Source: Paracoccaceae bacterium (GTDB taxonomy: Bacteria; Pseudomonadota; Alphaproteobacteria; Rhodobacterales; Rhodobacteraceae). From it: a stretch of DNA of 26,181 nt. The notes under the pieces were generated by a model. It made no database searches. It saw only the letters and a program-made list of their open reading frames with translations, and was not told the origin of the DNA. Below, piece by piece: positions 1 through 7,760 of this stretch. The stretch covers positions 1 through 26,181 of the forward strand of contig WTGT01000217.1 of NCBI GenBank assembly GCA_011523445.1. Reading direction: 5' to 3'. The translations under genes and the position numbers were made by a program. Every line of letters begins with the position of its first letter. Position 1 is the stretch's first letter.

Positions 1-1339
1 CTTTACCACAGGTTCCAATGCCGGGATCGAGGGACATGTCGTTACCAATGGCTTGTATGTTTTTCAGAACCGATGGGCCATCGCCAATAAGTGTTGCATT
101 TTTTATCGGCTCTTTTCTTTGGCCATTTTGGATTCTGTAGGCCTCAACACAGGAAAATACGAATTTTCCACTGGTAATATCGACCTGACCGCCCCCAAAA
201 CCTACCGCGTGAATGCCATCCTTGAGGTTGGAGACGATATCTTCCGGATTGTCATTGCCAGCTAGCATATAGGTGTTTGTCATTCGTGGCATGGGCGTAT
301 GGGCATAGGATTGCCGCCGTCCGTTACCTGTCGAACCGGTTCCCATCAACCTGCCATTTTGACGGTCCTGCATGTAACCTACAAAGATGCCATCTTCAAT
401 CAGGGTCGTAGCTTGACTGGGTGTTCCTTCATCATCAATCGAGATTGATCCCCTTTTGTCAGGCAAGGTTCCATCATCAAGAACCGTTACACCTCTGGAG
501 GCTATTCTCTTTCCCATCAAACCTGAAAAGGCAGATGTCTCTTTTCGATTGAAATCTCCCTCAAGGCCATGACCTATGGCTTCATGAAGAAGAATACCAG
601 GCCATCCCGGTCCAAGTACAACATCCTTGATTCCAGCTGGTGCAACTTGTGCCTCAAGATTAACATTGGCTATTCTGTAGGCTTCATCAACAAGGGATTG
701 CCAGGTTTCTGGTACCAGGAGATGTTTGGCAATAAATCGACCACCTTGTCCAGTAAACCCTGCTTCCCTGTGCCCTCCTGATTCGACAATAACCGATACA
801 CCCAACCTTGACATTGGCCTGCTGTCCCTGACCAATCTGCCTTCTGGTGTCAGGATTTCAATTTCCTGAAATGATGTGGCAAGGTTTGCAGAGACCTGAA
901 CAACCTTGGTGCTCAAATCACGTGCGTATGAATCGATTTCTTTCAGAATATTTACCTTTTCAGCAAAGCCGTTGGCTTCAAGAGGATTTGTGTCCCCATA
1001 CAGTTTCCTGTTGGTTTGGGACGGGGATTTGTCCAGACACCCCTGCCCATCCCTGGTCACCACCTTGAGAGATTCAGAGGCATTTTTAAGCCCCTGAACT
1101 GTCAACTCATTCGAGTGGGAGAAACCCGTTTTTGTACCGTTGACAACCCTCAAGCCAAATCCTTCGACGGAATTGTATCCTGCTTGCTTAATTCGGCCAT
1201 CGTCCAATGCCAACGTTTCGCTTTTGGAACGCTCCAGAAACAATTCACCATCCTCGCCCCCATTTACTACGGACTGCAGCAACTTCAGAGACTGGTGATA
1301 ATCAAGATTGGTTTCAAAGGGTCGGAAAGGTAAATTCAA
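1..1339 (-). CDS. tldD: TldD-type metalloprotease (C-terminus cut by window edge)
   Basis: Reading the minus strand from 1339 gives 446 codons without a stop, running off the left edge. The protein aligns by eye with TldD of the TldD/PmbA (PF01523) family along its length. The zinc motif HEAIGH is at about residues 252-257 (bases 569-586), followed by GLEGDFNRK. Further on come GYMQDRQNGRLMG, PMPRMTNTYM, FGGGQVDITSGKFVFS and, at the edge, NDMSLDPGIGTCGK. E. coli TldD is 481 residues, so only some 30 residues are missing. TldD with TldE/PmbA forms a cytoplasmic protease that degrades unfolded peptides and matures modified peptides such as microcin B17; no partner gene is visible. The start is not an ATG: a stop (TAG) lies four codons upstream of TTG 1339-1337, and AGG five bases before it is a plausible ribosome site. 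The gene is divergent from ctaC. I am sure of the family and less sure of the exact start. Confidence 0.93.
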   Translation of the reverse strand, partial: MNLPFRPFETNLDYHQSLKLLQSVVNGGEDGELFLERSKSETLALDDGRIKQAGYNSVEGFGLRVVNGTKTGFSHSNELTVQGLKNASESLKVVTRDGQGCLDKSPSQTNRKLYGDTNPLEANGFAEKVNILKEIDSYARDLSTKVVQVSANLATSFQEIEILTPEGRLVRDSRPMSRLGVSVIVESGGHREAGFTGQGGRFIAKHLLVPETWQSLVDEAYRIANVNLEAQVAPAGIKDVVLGPGWPGILLHEAIGHGLEGDFNRKETSAFSGLMGKRIASRGVTVLDDGTLPDKRGSISIDDEGTPSQATTLIEDGIFVGYMQDRQNGRLMGTGSTGNGRRQSYAHTPMPRMTNTYMLAGNDNPEDIVSNLKDGIHAVGFGGGQVDITSGKFVFSCVEAYRIQNGQRKEPIKNATLIGDGPSVLKNIQAIGNDMSLDPGIGTCGK

Positions 1340-1391
1340 GGTAGCCTAAATTTTTTTTGAAATTGAATTTAAAATATTTTTCAGTAGTTTA

Positions 1392-1397
1392 TATAAT
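1392..1397 (+). promoter_or_regulatory. Candidate -10 box upstream of ctaC
   Basis: A perfect TATAAT lies about 100 bases before the ctaC start, in the 158-base divergent gap between tldD and ctaC. No good -35 hexamer sits at 16-18 bases upstream; TTGAAT at 1363-1368 is 23 bases away, which is too far. The region is very AT-rich, so chance matches are likely. If used, the transcript would begin inside the palindrome at 1396-1453. Confidence 0.3.
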
Positions 1398-1453
1398 GCC
1401 CGGAGGTAAAGATATTGTTGGACGTACATTCACAAAATAATTATCTCCGGCAT
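1396..1453. repeat. Long imperfect inverted repeat in the ctaC leader
   Basis: ATGCCCGGAGGTAA (1396-1409) pairs with TTATCTCCGGCAT (1441-1453): about 13 base pairs with one bulged C and one G-U pair, enclosing 31 bases. A run of five T follows at 1456-1460, so on RNA it resembles a terminator or attenuator with a large loop. On DNA it could be an operator. It stands 45 to 100 bases before ctaC. The pairing is read directly; any role is inferred. Confidence 0.45.
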
Positions 1454-1497
1454 CATTTTTGAGGTAATGACTGAGTTTTATTTTTAAGGAATTCCTG

Positions 1498-2370
1498 ATG
1501 AATCATTTGAAAAGACTAAAAAATTATCTTTTCGGCATAGTTGTGTTTGGTTTGACCTCACCAGCCATGGCTGTGGATGTTGATCAAGAATTGGAAATCA
1601 TTGGTGTTCCCATTCCCGATGGCATAAATTTTCAGCCTTCCGTTACCGAAGTGGCCCGAGATGCCATTTGGCTTGATAATATACTTCTCGTTGTTGGAAC
1701 CTTGATCGTGATATTTGTACTGGGGTTGCTCTTGTATGTCATTTTGAGATTTAATGCATCCAGTAACAAAACGCCTTCTCAAACAACCCACAATACTCCC
1801 CTTGAAATACTCTGGACAGCCATACCAATAGTTATTCTAGTTGGCATTGGTATTATTTCACTACCAATTCTCTTCAAGCAGCAAACCATTCCTGAAGGTG
1901 ATATTACCATCAAGGCAACCGGTAACCAATGGTATTGGACCTACGAATACATGGATCATGATTTTTCCTTCGACAGTTTCATGCTGGACAAGTCGGCCGT
2001 TGAGGCTCATGGATACACCATGGATGAATACATGCTGGCTACCGATCAACCGGTAGTTATACCCGTTGACACAACCATAGTTGTATATGTTACCGCTTCC
2101 GATGTCATTCATGCCTGGACTGTACCGGCTTTTGGTGTCAAGCAGGACGGTGTTCCCGGTAGGTTGGCAGGTTTGTGGTTCAAGGCAGAAAAAGAAGGAA
2201 TTTACTTCGGACAATGTTCGGAACTCTGTGGAAAAGACCATACTTACATGCCCATCACCGTCAAAGTCGTCAGTCAGGAAGTTTATGATGACTGGATTCA
2301 AAGGGCCGTGGCAGAATTTGCGGAAGTAGGGGATATCAAGGAAGAGGTTCTTTACGCTTCAATACCCTGA
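1498..2370 (+). CDS. ctaC: Cytochrome c oxidase subunit II (CuA subunit)
   Basis: This 290-residue protein carries the binuclear CuA centre that takes electrons from cytochrome c and passes them to subunit I of an aa3-type oxidase. A signal peptide covers about residues 1-25, with AMA before the likely cut. Two membrane helices follow (about 61-83 and 104-126), then the periplasmic cupredoxin domain with the aromatic stretch NQWYWTYEY. CuA ligands are all present: H205 in DVIHAW, then C240, E242, C244, H248 and M251 in GQCSELCGKDHTYMP. AAGGA lies seven bases before the ATG. It is the first gene of the ctaC-ctaB-coxF-ctaG-ctaE-surf1 run. The next gene is ctaB rather than ctaD, as in Paracoccus and roseobacters where subunit I is encoded elsewhere. 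I am very sure of the family. Confidence 0.97.
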   Translation: MNHLKRLKNYLFGIVVFGLTSPAMAVDVDQELEIIGVPIPDGINFQPSVTEVARDAIWLDNILLVVGTLIVIFVLGLLLYVILRFNASSNKTPSQTTHNTPLEILWTAIPIVILVGIGIISLPILFKQQTIPEGDITIKATGNQWYWTYEYMDHDFSFDSFMLDKSAVEAHGYTMDEYMLATDQPVVIPVDTTIVVYVTASDVIHAWTVPAFGVKQDGVPGRLAGLWFKAEKEGIYFGQCSELCGKDHTYMPITVKVVSQEVYDDWIQRAVAEFAEVGDIKEEVLYASIP

Positions 2371-2441
2371 ATGTACAACCGAACCAATTTCTTTCATTGA
2401 AATCAATCGATGATCTGGAATTATTATACTTATTTTAGAGA

Positions 2442-3392
2442 ATGGTAGACTCAACAGTAATATCCAAACCCCAAGAGGTTAGAATCAGTGAGGTAATCGA
2501 ACTGCTGAAACCCCGGGTAATGTCACTGGTGATCTTTACCGCTTTCATAGGTATGATAATTGCCCCCACGGGCATCAATCCCATAATCGCCTTGGCCTCT
2601 CTGATATTCATTGCCATCGGCGCTGGTGGATCTGGTGCTCTCAACATGTGGTGGGATGAGGACATTGACCGATTGATGAAAAGAACCAAAAACCGGCCTG
2701 TACCGGCTGGTATGGTATCAGGTGAGGATGCCCGGATGCTTGGGCTCTGGTGTTCTGGTTTTGCAATTTTCATGCTGGCCCTGACCGCCAACTTTCTGGC
2801 AGCTGGCATATTGGCTTTCACGATTTTTTTCTATGTGGTTGTCTATACCATGTACCTGAAGCGAAGAACCGCCCAAAACATCGTAATCGGGGGAGCTGCC
2901 GGTGCTTTTCCTCCACTGATAGGTTGGGCTGTAGTGACCAACGGGATCGCACTGGAACCAATATTGCTGGTTTTGCTTATCTTCCTGTGGACACCACCGC
3001 ACTTCTGGGCGTTGGCACTAGTTACCAAGGAGGAATATTCTCTTGCCAAAGTTCCCATGCTAACTGTTACTAGAGGCGAACGAGTTACCAGAAGGTATAT
3101 TTTCTGGTATTCTCTTTCATTGATTCCGATTGGATTCATGATTGCTTTCAGTTCAATTGGAGGTCCGCTAACCTTGGGATTGGTGATAGTGTTGAACATT
3201 ATGCTAATGCTGGGTTCGTATCAGGTCATGACCAGAGATGCCGAAGATTCAGTAAGTGATGGTTACAACAGGGAAAAAGTCCTGTTTAAATTATCAATCT
3301 GGTATCTATTCGTCATGTTCGCTGGGTTGGGTGTGGAATCGATGTTACATGCATTTTATGAACCATATCTGGTTTGGCCGGAGTTGTTTTGA
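2442..3392 (+). CDS. ctaB: Protoheme IX farnesyltransferase (heme O synthase)
   Basis: CtaB is an integral membrane UbiA-family prenyltransferase that adds farnesyl to protoheme IX to make heme O, the precursor of the heme A used by aa3 oxidase. The 316-residue protein has about nine hydrophobic segments. The first Asp-rich motif is N68-x3-D72-x3-D76 in NMWWDEDIDRLMKRTKNRP, and YLKRRTAQN follows near residues 138-146. GAAGAFPPLIGW and WTPPHFWALAL are also typical. The start ATG has only a weak ribosome site (AGAGA directly before it), and 71 bases separate it from ctaC. The stop overlaps the start of coxF by one base. Being next to ctaC and ctaG fits its supply of heme to the same oxidase. 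Confidence 0.96.
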   Translation: MVDSTVISKPQEVRISEVIELLKPRVMSLVIFTAFIGMIIAPTGINPIIALASLIFIAIGAGGSGALNMWWDEDIDRLMKRTKNRPVPAGMVSGEDARMLGLWCSGFAIFMLALTANFLAAGILAFTIFFYVVVYTMYLKRRTAQNIVIGGAAGAFPPLIGWAVVTNGIALEPILLVLLIFLWTPPHFWALALVTKEEYSLAKVPMLTVTRGERVTRRYIFWYSLSLIPIGFMIAFSSIGGPLTLGLVIVLNIMLMLGSYQVMTRDAEDSVSDGYNREKVLFKLSIWYLFVMFAGLGVESMLHAFYEPYLVWPELF

Positions 3393-3577
3393 TGGCCATT
3401 TCCAAAGAACATGAACTACATGCAAGAAGGAAATCAAGAAACATTTTTGTTTCGCTTGCATTGGTGGCATTTGTGATTCTGGTCTTCGCCATTTCGATTG
3501 CAAAATTTCAAGACGGGCAACTCATTGAAGGATTTGATCATTCCTACAGGGCAACCTTACTAAAGGTAGAGGAATGA
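3392..3577 (+). CDS. CoxF-like small membrane protein of the oxidase cluster
   Basis: A 61-residue protein begins at the ATG that shares its A with the ctaB stop (TGATG); GGAG lies about eight bases before it. An upstream in-frame start at 3374 exists but lies inside ctaB and lacks a ribosome site. The protein has a charged N-terminus (about residues 5-17), one membrane helix (about 19-39) and a short tail. Small single-helix proteins at this place between ctaB and ctaG are common in alphaproteobacteria and are often called CoxF; the role is presumed oxidase assembly. It ends with an ATGA overlap into ctaG. The identification rests mostly on position and shape. Confidence 0.8.
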   Translation: MAISKEHELHARRKSRNIFVSLALVAFVILVFAISIAKFQDGQLIEGFDHSYRATLLKVEE

Positions 3578-4113
3578 GTATTCGAGAAAACAGGAATATG
3601 CTATGGAAACTCGTCGGAGTCATAGCCCTGATGGGGGTTCTGGTAGCCGTTTCTGTCCCATTATATGATTTGTTTTGCAGGGTAACCGGATTTGGTGGGA
3701 CACCACTTCAAGCTGATGCCAATCAGAGTGAAGTAGTGAAGGATACCATTAATGTAAGGTTCGATGCTTCCCTGGAGCGGAATATGCCATGGGATTTCAA
3801 TCCTGCCGAGAATCTGGTGACTGTCAATCTGGGTGAAAGCAAAACCATGAATTATATCGCCCATAACCCCACAGACCAGACAATAACTGGATCGGCAACC
3901 TTTAATGTATTTCCGTTCACGACTGGTGAATATTTTGTCAAATTGCAGTGTTTTTGCTTCTTGGAACAGGAACTGGCACCAGGTGAAAGCAAGGAAATGC
4001 CGGTAGTGTTTTATGTTGATCCGGAAATCCTAAATGATCCGGAAACAAAGAATTTGGAAAGTATTACTCTTTCGTATACATTTCATAAAGTTAAGGATAA
4101 GTCCTCAACCTAA
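3574..4113 (+). CDS. ctaG: Cytochrome c oxidase copper assembly protein CtaG (Cox11)
   Basis: CtaG/Cox11 inserts copper into the CuB site of oxidase subunit I. The 179-residue protein has an N-terminal membrane helix (about 12-31) followed by DLFCRVTGFGGT, where C35 is conserved, and then a periplasmic immunoglobulin-like domain. The copper-binding pair is C126 and C128 in QCFCFLEQ. GESKEMPVVFYVDPE is a family signature. The N-in, C-out topology fits delivery of copper on the periplasmic side. It overlaps coxF by four bases (ATGA) and precedes ctaE by 18 bases, so it is surely co-transcribed with them. Confidence 0.96.
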   Translation: MSIRENRNMLWKLVGVIALMGVLVAVSVPLYDLFCRVTGFGGTPLQADANQSEVVKDTINVRFDASLERNMPWDFNPAENLVTVNLGESKTMNYIAHNPTDQTITGSATFNVFPFTTGEYFVKLQCFCFLEQELAPGESKEMPVVFYVDPEILNDPETKNLESITLSYTFHKVKDKSST

Positions 4114-4131
4114 AATTAGGAATAAAGAAAT

Positions 4132-4923
4132 ATGGCACATACTAAAGAACATGACTATCACATAATCGAACCATCGGTCTGGCCTTTCCTGGGTGCAGTT
4201 GGCGGTTTCATAATGTTGGTTGGGGCGGTCCTGTTTTTCAATGATTACGGTCCCTGGATTATGATGATAGGTATGGTGCTCATTGCCTATGTCATGATCG
4301 CCTGGTGGGGTGATGTCATCAAGGAGGCCCAAACGGGTGATCATACGCCAACCGTCAGAATAGGCTTGCGCTATGGCTTCATTCTGTTTGTCATGTCAGA
4401 GATCATGTTTTTTGCCGCCTGGTTCTGGAATTTTTTCAAGCATGCACTTTACCCGATGGAAGAGGGTTCCGGGGGTGTCTGGCCTCCTGTTGGAATTGAA
4501 ACTTTCGATCCGTGGCATCTACCCTTGATCAATACCCTGATTTTACTTCTCTCAGGTGCTGCGGCAACTTGGGCTCACCATGCAATTGCCCATGAGAATA
4601 ACCGCAAGGACCTGATTCAGGGATTGTTTTGGGCCATTGTCCTGGGTGTGGCATTCACCGGATTTCAAGCCTATGAATACAGCCATGCCGCTTTTTCCTA
4701 TTCAGGCAACATATATGGTGCAACCTTCTTTATGGCGACCGGATTTCATGGTGCTCACGTCATTATCGGTACCGCGTTCCTGCTGGTGTGCTTGTTCCGG
4801 GCAATGAAGGGGCATTTTACACCAGAGGCCCACATCGGTTTTGAAACCGCGGCTTGGTATTGGCATTTTGTTGACGTTGTATGGTTGTTCCTGTTTGCAG
4901 CTGTTTACATTTGGGGTGGCTAA
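4132..4923 (+). CDS. ctaE: Cytochrome c oxidase subunit III
   Basis: Subunit III stabilises the aa3 oxidase during turnover and binds lipids; it carries no metal. The 263-residue protein has the usual seven hydrophobic segments and family stretches such as HDYHIIEPSVWPF at the start, FVMSEIMFFAAWFWNFF with its membrane-embedded Glu, GAAATWAHHA, GFQAYEY, ATGFHGAHVIIGT, and WYWHFVDVVWLFLF near the end. The length is normal. A short ribosome site (AGGA in the ctaG-ctaE gap) precedes the ATG. Together with ctaC it supplies two of the three core subunits; subunit I is not in the window. Confidence 0.97.
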   Translation: MAHTKEHDYHIIEPSVWPFLGAVGGFIMLVGAVLFFNDYGPWIMMIGMVLIAYVMIAWWGDVIKEAQTGDHTPTVRIGLRYGFILFVMSEIMFFAAWFWNFFKHALYPMEEGSGGVWPPVGIETFDPWHLPLINTLILLLSGAAATWAHHAIAHENNRKDLIQGLFWAIVLGVAFTGFQAYEYSHAAFSYSGNIYGATFFMATGFHGAHVIIGTAFLLVCLFRAMKGHFTPEAHIGFETAAWYWHFVDVVWLFLFAAVYIWGG

Positions 4924-4985
4924 AATCCCAAGTCTGGTCTAGGCCGGGCAAAATTCCTTCGGGAGATGTACAATAGTGGTGCCGG

Positions 4986-5687
4986 ATGTCTTATACATCG
5001 AAATACCGTAAGTTTACCTTTCCAATCATTTATGGTTTGGCAGGGATCGCTATTCTTATCTGTTTGGGGACATGGCAGGTCCAAAGGCTGGAGTGGAAAA
5101 CAAACATTCTCAATGATATTGAAGCAAAAATCAATTCCACATCTGTTCCTCTGCCATACAATCCAGATGAAGCGACTGATAATTTCCTACCTGTCTATGT
5201 TCAGGGAAAGGTCGGTGAACAATCGCTATATTATTTGACGAGCCAGAGAGGTTGGGGACCTGGTTATCGTGTCATTTCTCCCCTGGAAATGGATAACAGG
5301 GTGATTTTACTGGACCGGGGCTTTATTCCAGACCAACTCAAGGAGGCGCATGACAATCCGGGATTCACTGAAGTAGAGGGTAATCTGCTTTGGCCGGATG
5401 AATGGGATAATTTATTTACACCCGAACCGGAAAACGATATTTGGTTTGCCCGTGAATTAGGGAGAATGTCCAGTGTTCTGGGTACGGAGCCCTTGATGGT
5501 AGTGTCAAAAGCAACAACCAATGAAGATATGAATATAACACCCTGGCCTGTAACCGCTGAGGGAATACCCAATAACCATCTGCAATACGCCATAACATGG
5601 TTCAGTTTGGCCACAATCTGGTTTATCCTGACAGTATATTGGATAATGCGTATTGCCAGAGGTTCAAGAGCCAGTCTTGAGGGTTAG
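4986..5687 (+). CDS. SURF1 family oxidase assembly protein
   Basis: SURF1/Shy1 proteins help insert heme A during assembly of oxidase subunit I. The 233-residue protein has the two-helix layout of the family: a first helix at about residues 12-30 ending in CLGTWQVQRLEWK, a periplasmic domain, and a C-terminal helix after NHLQYAITWFSLATIWF. RGWGPGYRVISPL and ILLDRGFIP in the middle are also characteristic. The ATG at 4986 has no clear ribosome site; it is kept because the N-terminus then begins just before the helix as expected. It closes the oxidase cluster. In related genomes thrC usually follows at once, but here about 2 kb intervene. Confidence 0.93.
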   Translation: MSYTSKYRKFTFPIIYGLAGIAILICLGTWQVQRLEWKTNILNDIEAKINSTSVPLPYNPDEATDNFLPVYVQGKVGEQSLYYLTSQRGWGPGYRVISPLEMDNRVILLDRGFIPDQLKEAHDNPGFTEVEGNLLWPDEWDNLFTPEPENDIWFARELGRMSSVLGTEPLMVVSKATTNEDMNITPWPVTAEGIPNNHLQYAITWFSLATIWFILTVYWIMRIARGSRASLEG

Positions 5688-5698
5688 TGATTAGAGTC

Positions 5699-5718
5699 AA
5701 AAGGATATTCATCCTTTT
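5699..5718 (+). terminator. Hairpin after surf1, possible weak terminator
   Basis: AAAAGGAT, a four-base loop, and ATCCTTTT form a perfect eight-pair stem 12 bases after the surf1 stop. The T run is part of the stem, and GC content is low. It could end the oxidase operon transcript, but it is weak by the usual criteria. Confidence 0.35.
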
Positions 5719-5750
5719 CAGCAGGATTTATTTCAATGTATTTTCAAGGT

Positions 5751-5772
5751 GGAATGTAGCGCAATACATTCC
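5751..5772. repeat. Perfect 8-bp inverted repeat between surf1 and the ATPase gene
   Basis: GGAATGTA (5751-5758) and TACATTCC (5765-5772) are exact inverted copies around GCGCAA. CAAGG before and CCTTG after partly extend the symmetry. No T run follows, so a terminator is unlikely; an operator or the end of a small mobile unit is possible. The rest of the 226-base gap 5688-5913 holds the hairpin before it, the candidate promoter after it, and nothing else I can name. Confidence 0.4.
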
Positions 5773-5854
5773 TTGCTCCCCCTCCATGAGATACTATTGA
5801 TTGTTGGATTGGTTCAGTGTTATCCACATCTAATTTTACAAGGTAGTTGCTATT

Positions 5855-5884
5855 TTCACCAAACAAGGCCAATTCATGTATAAT
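5855..5884 (+). promoter_or_regulatory. Candidate promoter of the ATPase-ankyrin gene
   Basis: TATAAT at 5879-5884 stands 29 bases before the ATG at 5914, with TTCACC at 5855-5860 eighteen bases upstream as a poor -35. AAGGA at 5899-5903 gives a ribosome site ten bases from the ATG. Position and -10 match are good and the -35 is weak. A promoter here would mean the gene is expressed apart from the oxidase operon. Confidence 0.4.
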
Positions 5885-5913
5885 GACATGCAAAAAGTAA
5901 GGATTTTGACAAT

Positions 5914-7461
5914 ATGGCCAAATCGTTTGATGCCGAAGGTATCAATAGGTTCCTAACCAAAAAGGACCGGATGATCAACCCGTTCTTCACAGGACGAAAG
6001 GAACTCCAATCCACGATTGAATTCAACAGCAAAATAATCGGCCAGGATTATTTGAAGGATCCCAACAGCAATCCGGCAGCAGGAGAGACAACTATTATCC
6101 AAGGTCCACCAGGAATAGGCAAGACCTCATTGTTGGAGAAAATCAGGCAGAACTGCATCGAACAACTGAATGATGACGCTGTCAATGACAAGATCATTCC
6201 GGTCATGATAGCAGACCCGGCAAACCTGACATTCAACTATCTCGGCACACGAATCCAGGAAACGATAAGTGAACTTGACAACAAGATCACCATTGCCAAG
6301 GTCAAGGAGAAGGTTGGCATGGCCTTGCGTAAAATATCCTCCGTATCAGCCTTTGGGGCTGGTGTCGGCTGGGAAAACAGTTCGGAGGACAAATTGGTAT
6401 TTCCCAAGAACTACACCATTCTTTTGCTGGTAGATGAGATTCAAAGCATACCACCCGATAAACAGTCTGACCAAACTAAGGTCATTCATCGCCTTCATAG
6501 TGGAAGCAATCGTTATCCGATATTCCCGGTGCTTGCCGGTTTGTCCAACAGCGTGGATATACTTCAAAAGGTTGTAAGCCCCCGCTTTGGAAGAGGTGCC
6601 GTATATAATTTGCAACCGCTGACCCTGGAAGAGGTGAAGAAATCCCTTGGAAAATTCATTGATCATTTCCATGTCAAGTCCACTCCTGGATTGACTTCCG
6701 AATGGGGTGACCGAATAGGTAAATGGGTGGATGGATGGCCCAAGCATTTGGAAAATACCCTGGCAGCTTTGGGGCATGAGTTAATGGCAACAGAAGGCAA
6801 ACTTTCGGCGGTTGATGTCCCTGCGGTCAAGGACCGGGCCACACAATTCCGTGTTGAATATTACGAAACTAGATTTGAATCATTTAAATCTGTCAAGAAG
6901 ATAATCGGCGAGATCATGGCCGAAATGGGTCCAAAACCAAGAAGTGGCGAAGAAATCCTGGAAATCATAGGAAAGACAATTGAAAAACCACAATGGGCTA
7001 CAAATACGATCAAACCAAAAATTGAAGGGTTGGATTTTGATTACTTGCATCGTTACGGGTTTATTGAAGAAGTTCATGATCTACCGGGTACCTTGTACCA
7101 TTGCCCGATTCCATCACTGCATTCATATGCCGTTGCCACCACGGGTTCACCCCTTCATACATTGGCCTATACCAATGACATTGAATCTTTCAGGAAATTA
7201 CTGGATCTCGGATATGACATAAATGGCTTGGATGCCTGGGGGCGCACCCCACTCAGGATAGCTTCAGAAATCAACTGGGGCAAGCTTGCTTTGTACATGT
7301 TCGAGAAAGGTGCAATGCTTGATCCTTCCCAAAAGGATAGTACAAAGGGGAACAACCCGGAAATCAACCACCTTGCCAAGGACCACGTACCTGACAAGTC
7401 ACCTTCCGGTTCCGGGGGAGATGACAATGATTTCAACCCATCACCGGATTTTGGCATGTGA
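5914..7461 (+). CDS. AAA-type ATPase with C-terminal ankyrin repeats, function unknown
   Basis: I do not recognise a named gene. The 515-residue protein has a Walker A motif GPPGIGKT at residues 64-71, a Walker B ILLLVDE at 169-175 and a possible sensor region PVLAGLSNS at 206-214. The front end holds NPFFTGRKEL (22-31), a lead-in I associate with stand-alone ATP-binding proteins of alphaproteobacteria. After the ATPase core and a helical, winged-helix-like middle, residues 414-469 form about two ankyrin-type repeats (LHTLAYTNDIESFRKLLDLG and GRTPLRIASEINWGKLALYM). A polar, Gly/Asp-rich tail ends the protein. There is no signal peptide or membrane segment, so it is likely cytoplasmic. It lies where surf1 and thrC are usually adjacent. 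The architecture (nucleotide switch plus protein-binding repeats) would suit a sensor or defence ATPase, but nothing here proves that. Confidence 0.85.
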   Translation: MAKSFDAEGINRFLTKKDRMINPFFTGRKELQSTIEFNSKIIGQDYLKDPNSNPAAGETTIIQGPPGIGKTSLLEKIRQNCIEQLNDDAVNDKIIPVMIADPANLTFNYLGTRIQETISELDNKITIAKVKEKVGMALRKISSVSAFGAGVGWENSSEDKLVFPKNYTILLLVDEIQSIPPDKQSDQTKVIHRLHSGSNRYPIFPVLAGLSNSVDILQKVVSPRFGRGAVYNLQPLTLEEVKKSLGKFIDHFHVKSTPGLTSEWGDRIGKWVDGWPKHLENTLAALGHELMATEGKLSAVDVPAVKDRATQFRVEYYETRFESFKSVKKIIGEIMAEMGPKPRSGEEILEIIGKTIEKPQWATNTIKPKIEGLDFDYLHRYGFIEEVHDLPGTLYHCPIPSLHSYAVATTGSPLHTLAYTNDIESFRKLLDLGYDINGLDAWGRTPLRIASEINWGKLALYMFEKGAMLDPSQKDSTKGNNPEINHLAKDHVPDKSPSGSGGDDNDFNPSPDFGM

Positions 7462-7664
7462 TTGGGAGGCAAGGTAACTGGTGAATTACCCACCATAAAG
7501 GTCAAAGTGCCTGATTAAATATACAATATGCCCCAATACTAAATAATACTTCAACAAAGACCTTACACTTTTCAGTAAAATATTTATTTGTCACTTTTCT
7601 GTACCATTATGTGTAGACATTATGCCATCAGAGTGTGAATCTCCTATTCGATAAAGAGAGGAAA

Positions 7665-7760
7665 ATGATCAAAATTATTGGAATTTCTGATCACAGGGGT
7701 ATAACAAAATTGGAAACCTTATATGAAAGTAGTCACGGAGAATCTAATGTTTTCCAATAA
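7665..7760 (+). CDS. Possible 31-residue ORF before the thrC fusion
   Basis: ATG 7665 follows AGAGAGG closely and opens 31 codons (MIKIIGISDHRG... to TAA 7760). It overlaps the start of the thrC fusion ORF in another frame, so it could be a leader whose translation affects the downstream start. I see no attenuator logic: it has a single Thr and no run of Thr or Ile codons. The remaining part of the gap 7462-7664 is AT-rich and holds only a weak hairpin at 7473-7490. Confidence 0.2.
   Translation: MIKIIGISDHRGITKLETLYESSHGESNVFQ

Noticed and set aside
1016..1333. 105-codon plus-strand ORF
   Set aside because: It is the reverse of the tldD coding frame, which is supported by the HEAIGH motif and long family similarity.
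1861..2301. 146-codon ORF on the minus strand
   Set aside because: It lies wholly inside ctaC, whose protein is confirmed by all CuA ligands; the reverse ORF has no recognisable motif.
6346..6777. 143-codon minus-strand ORF within the ATPase gene
   Set aside because: The plus strand has Walker motifs and ankyrin repeats in one long frame; the reverse frame shows nothing.
7473..7495. Terminator after the ATPase gene
   Set aside because: GGTAA/TTACC and TGGTG/CACCA can each form short stems but exclude one another, and no T run follows.
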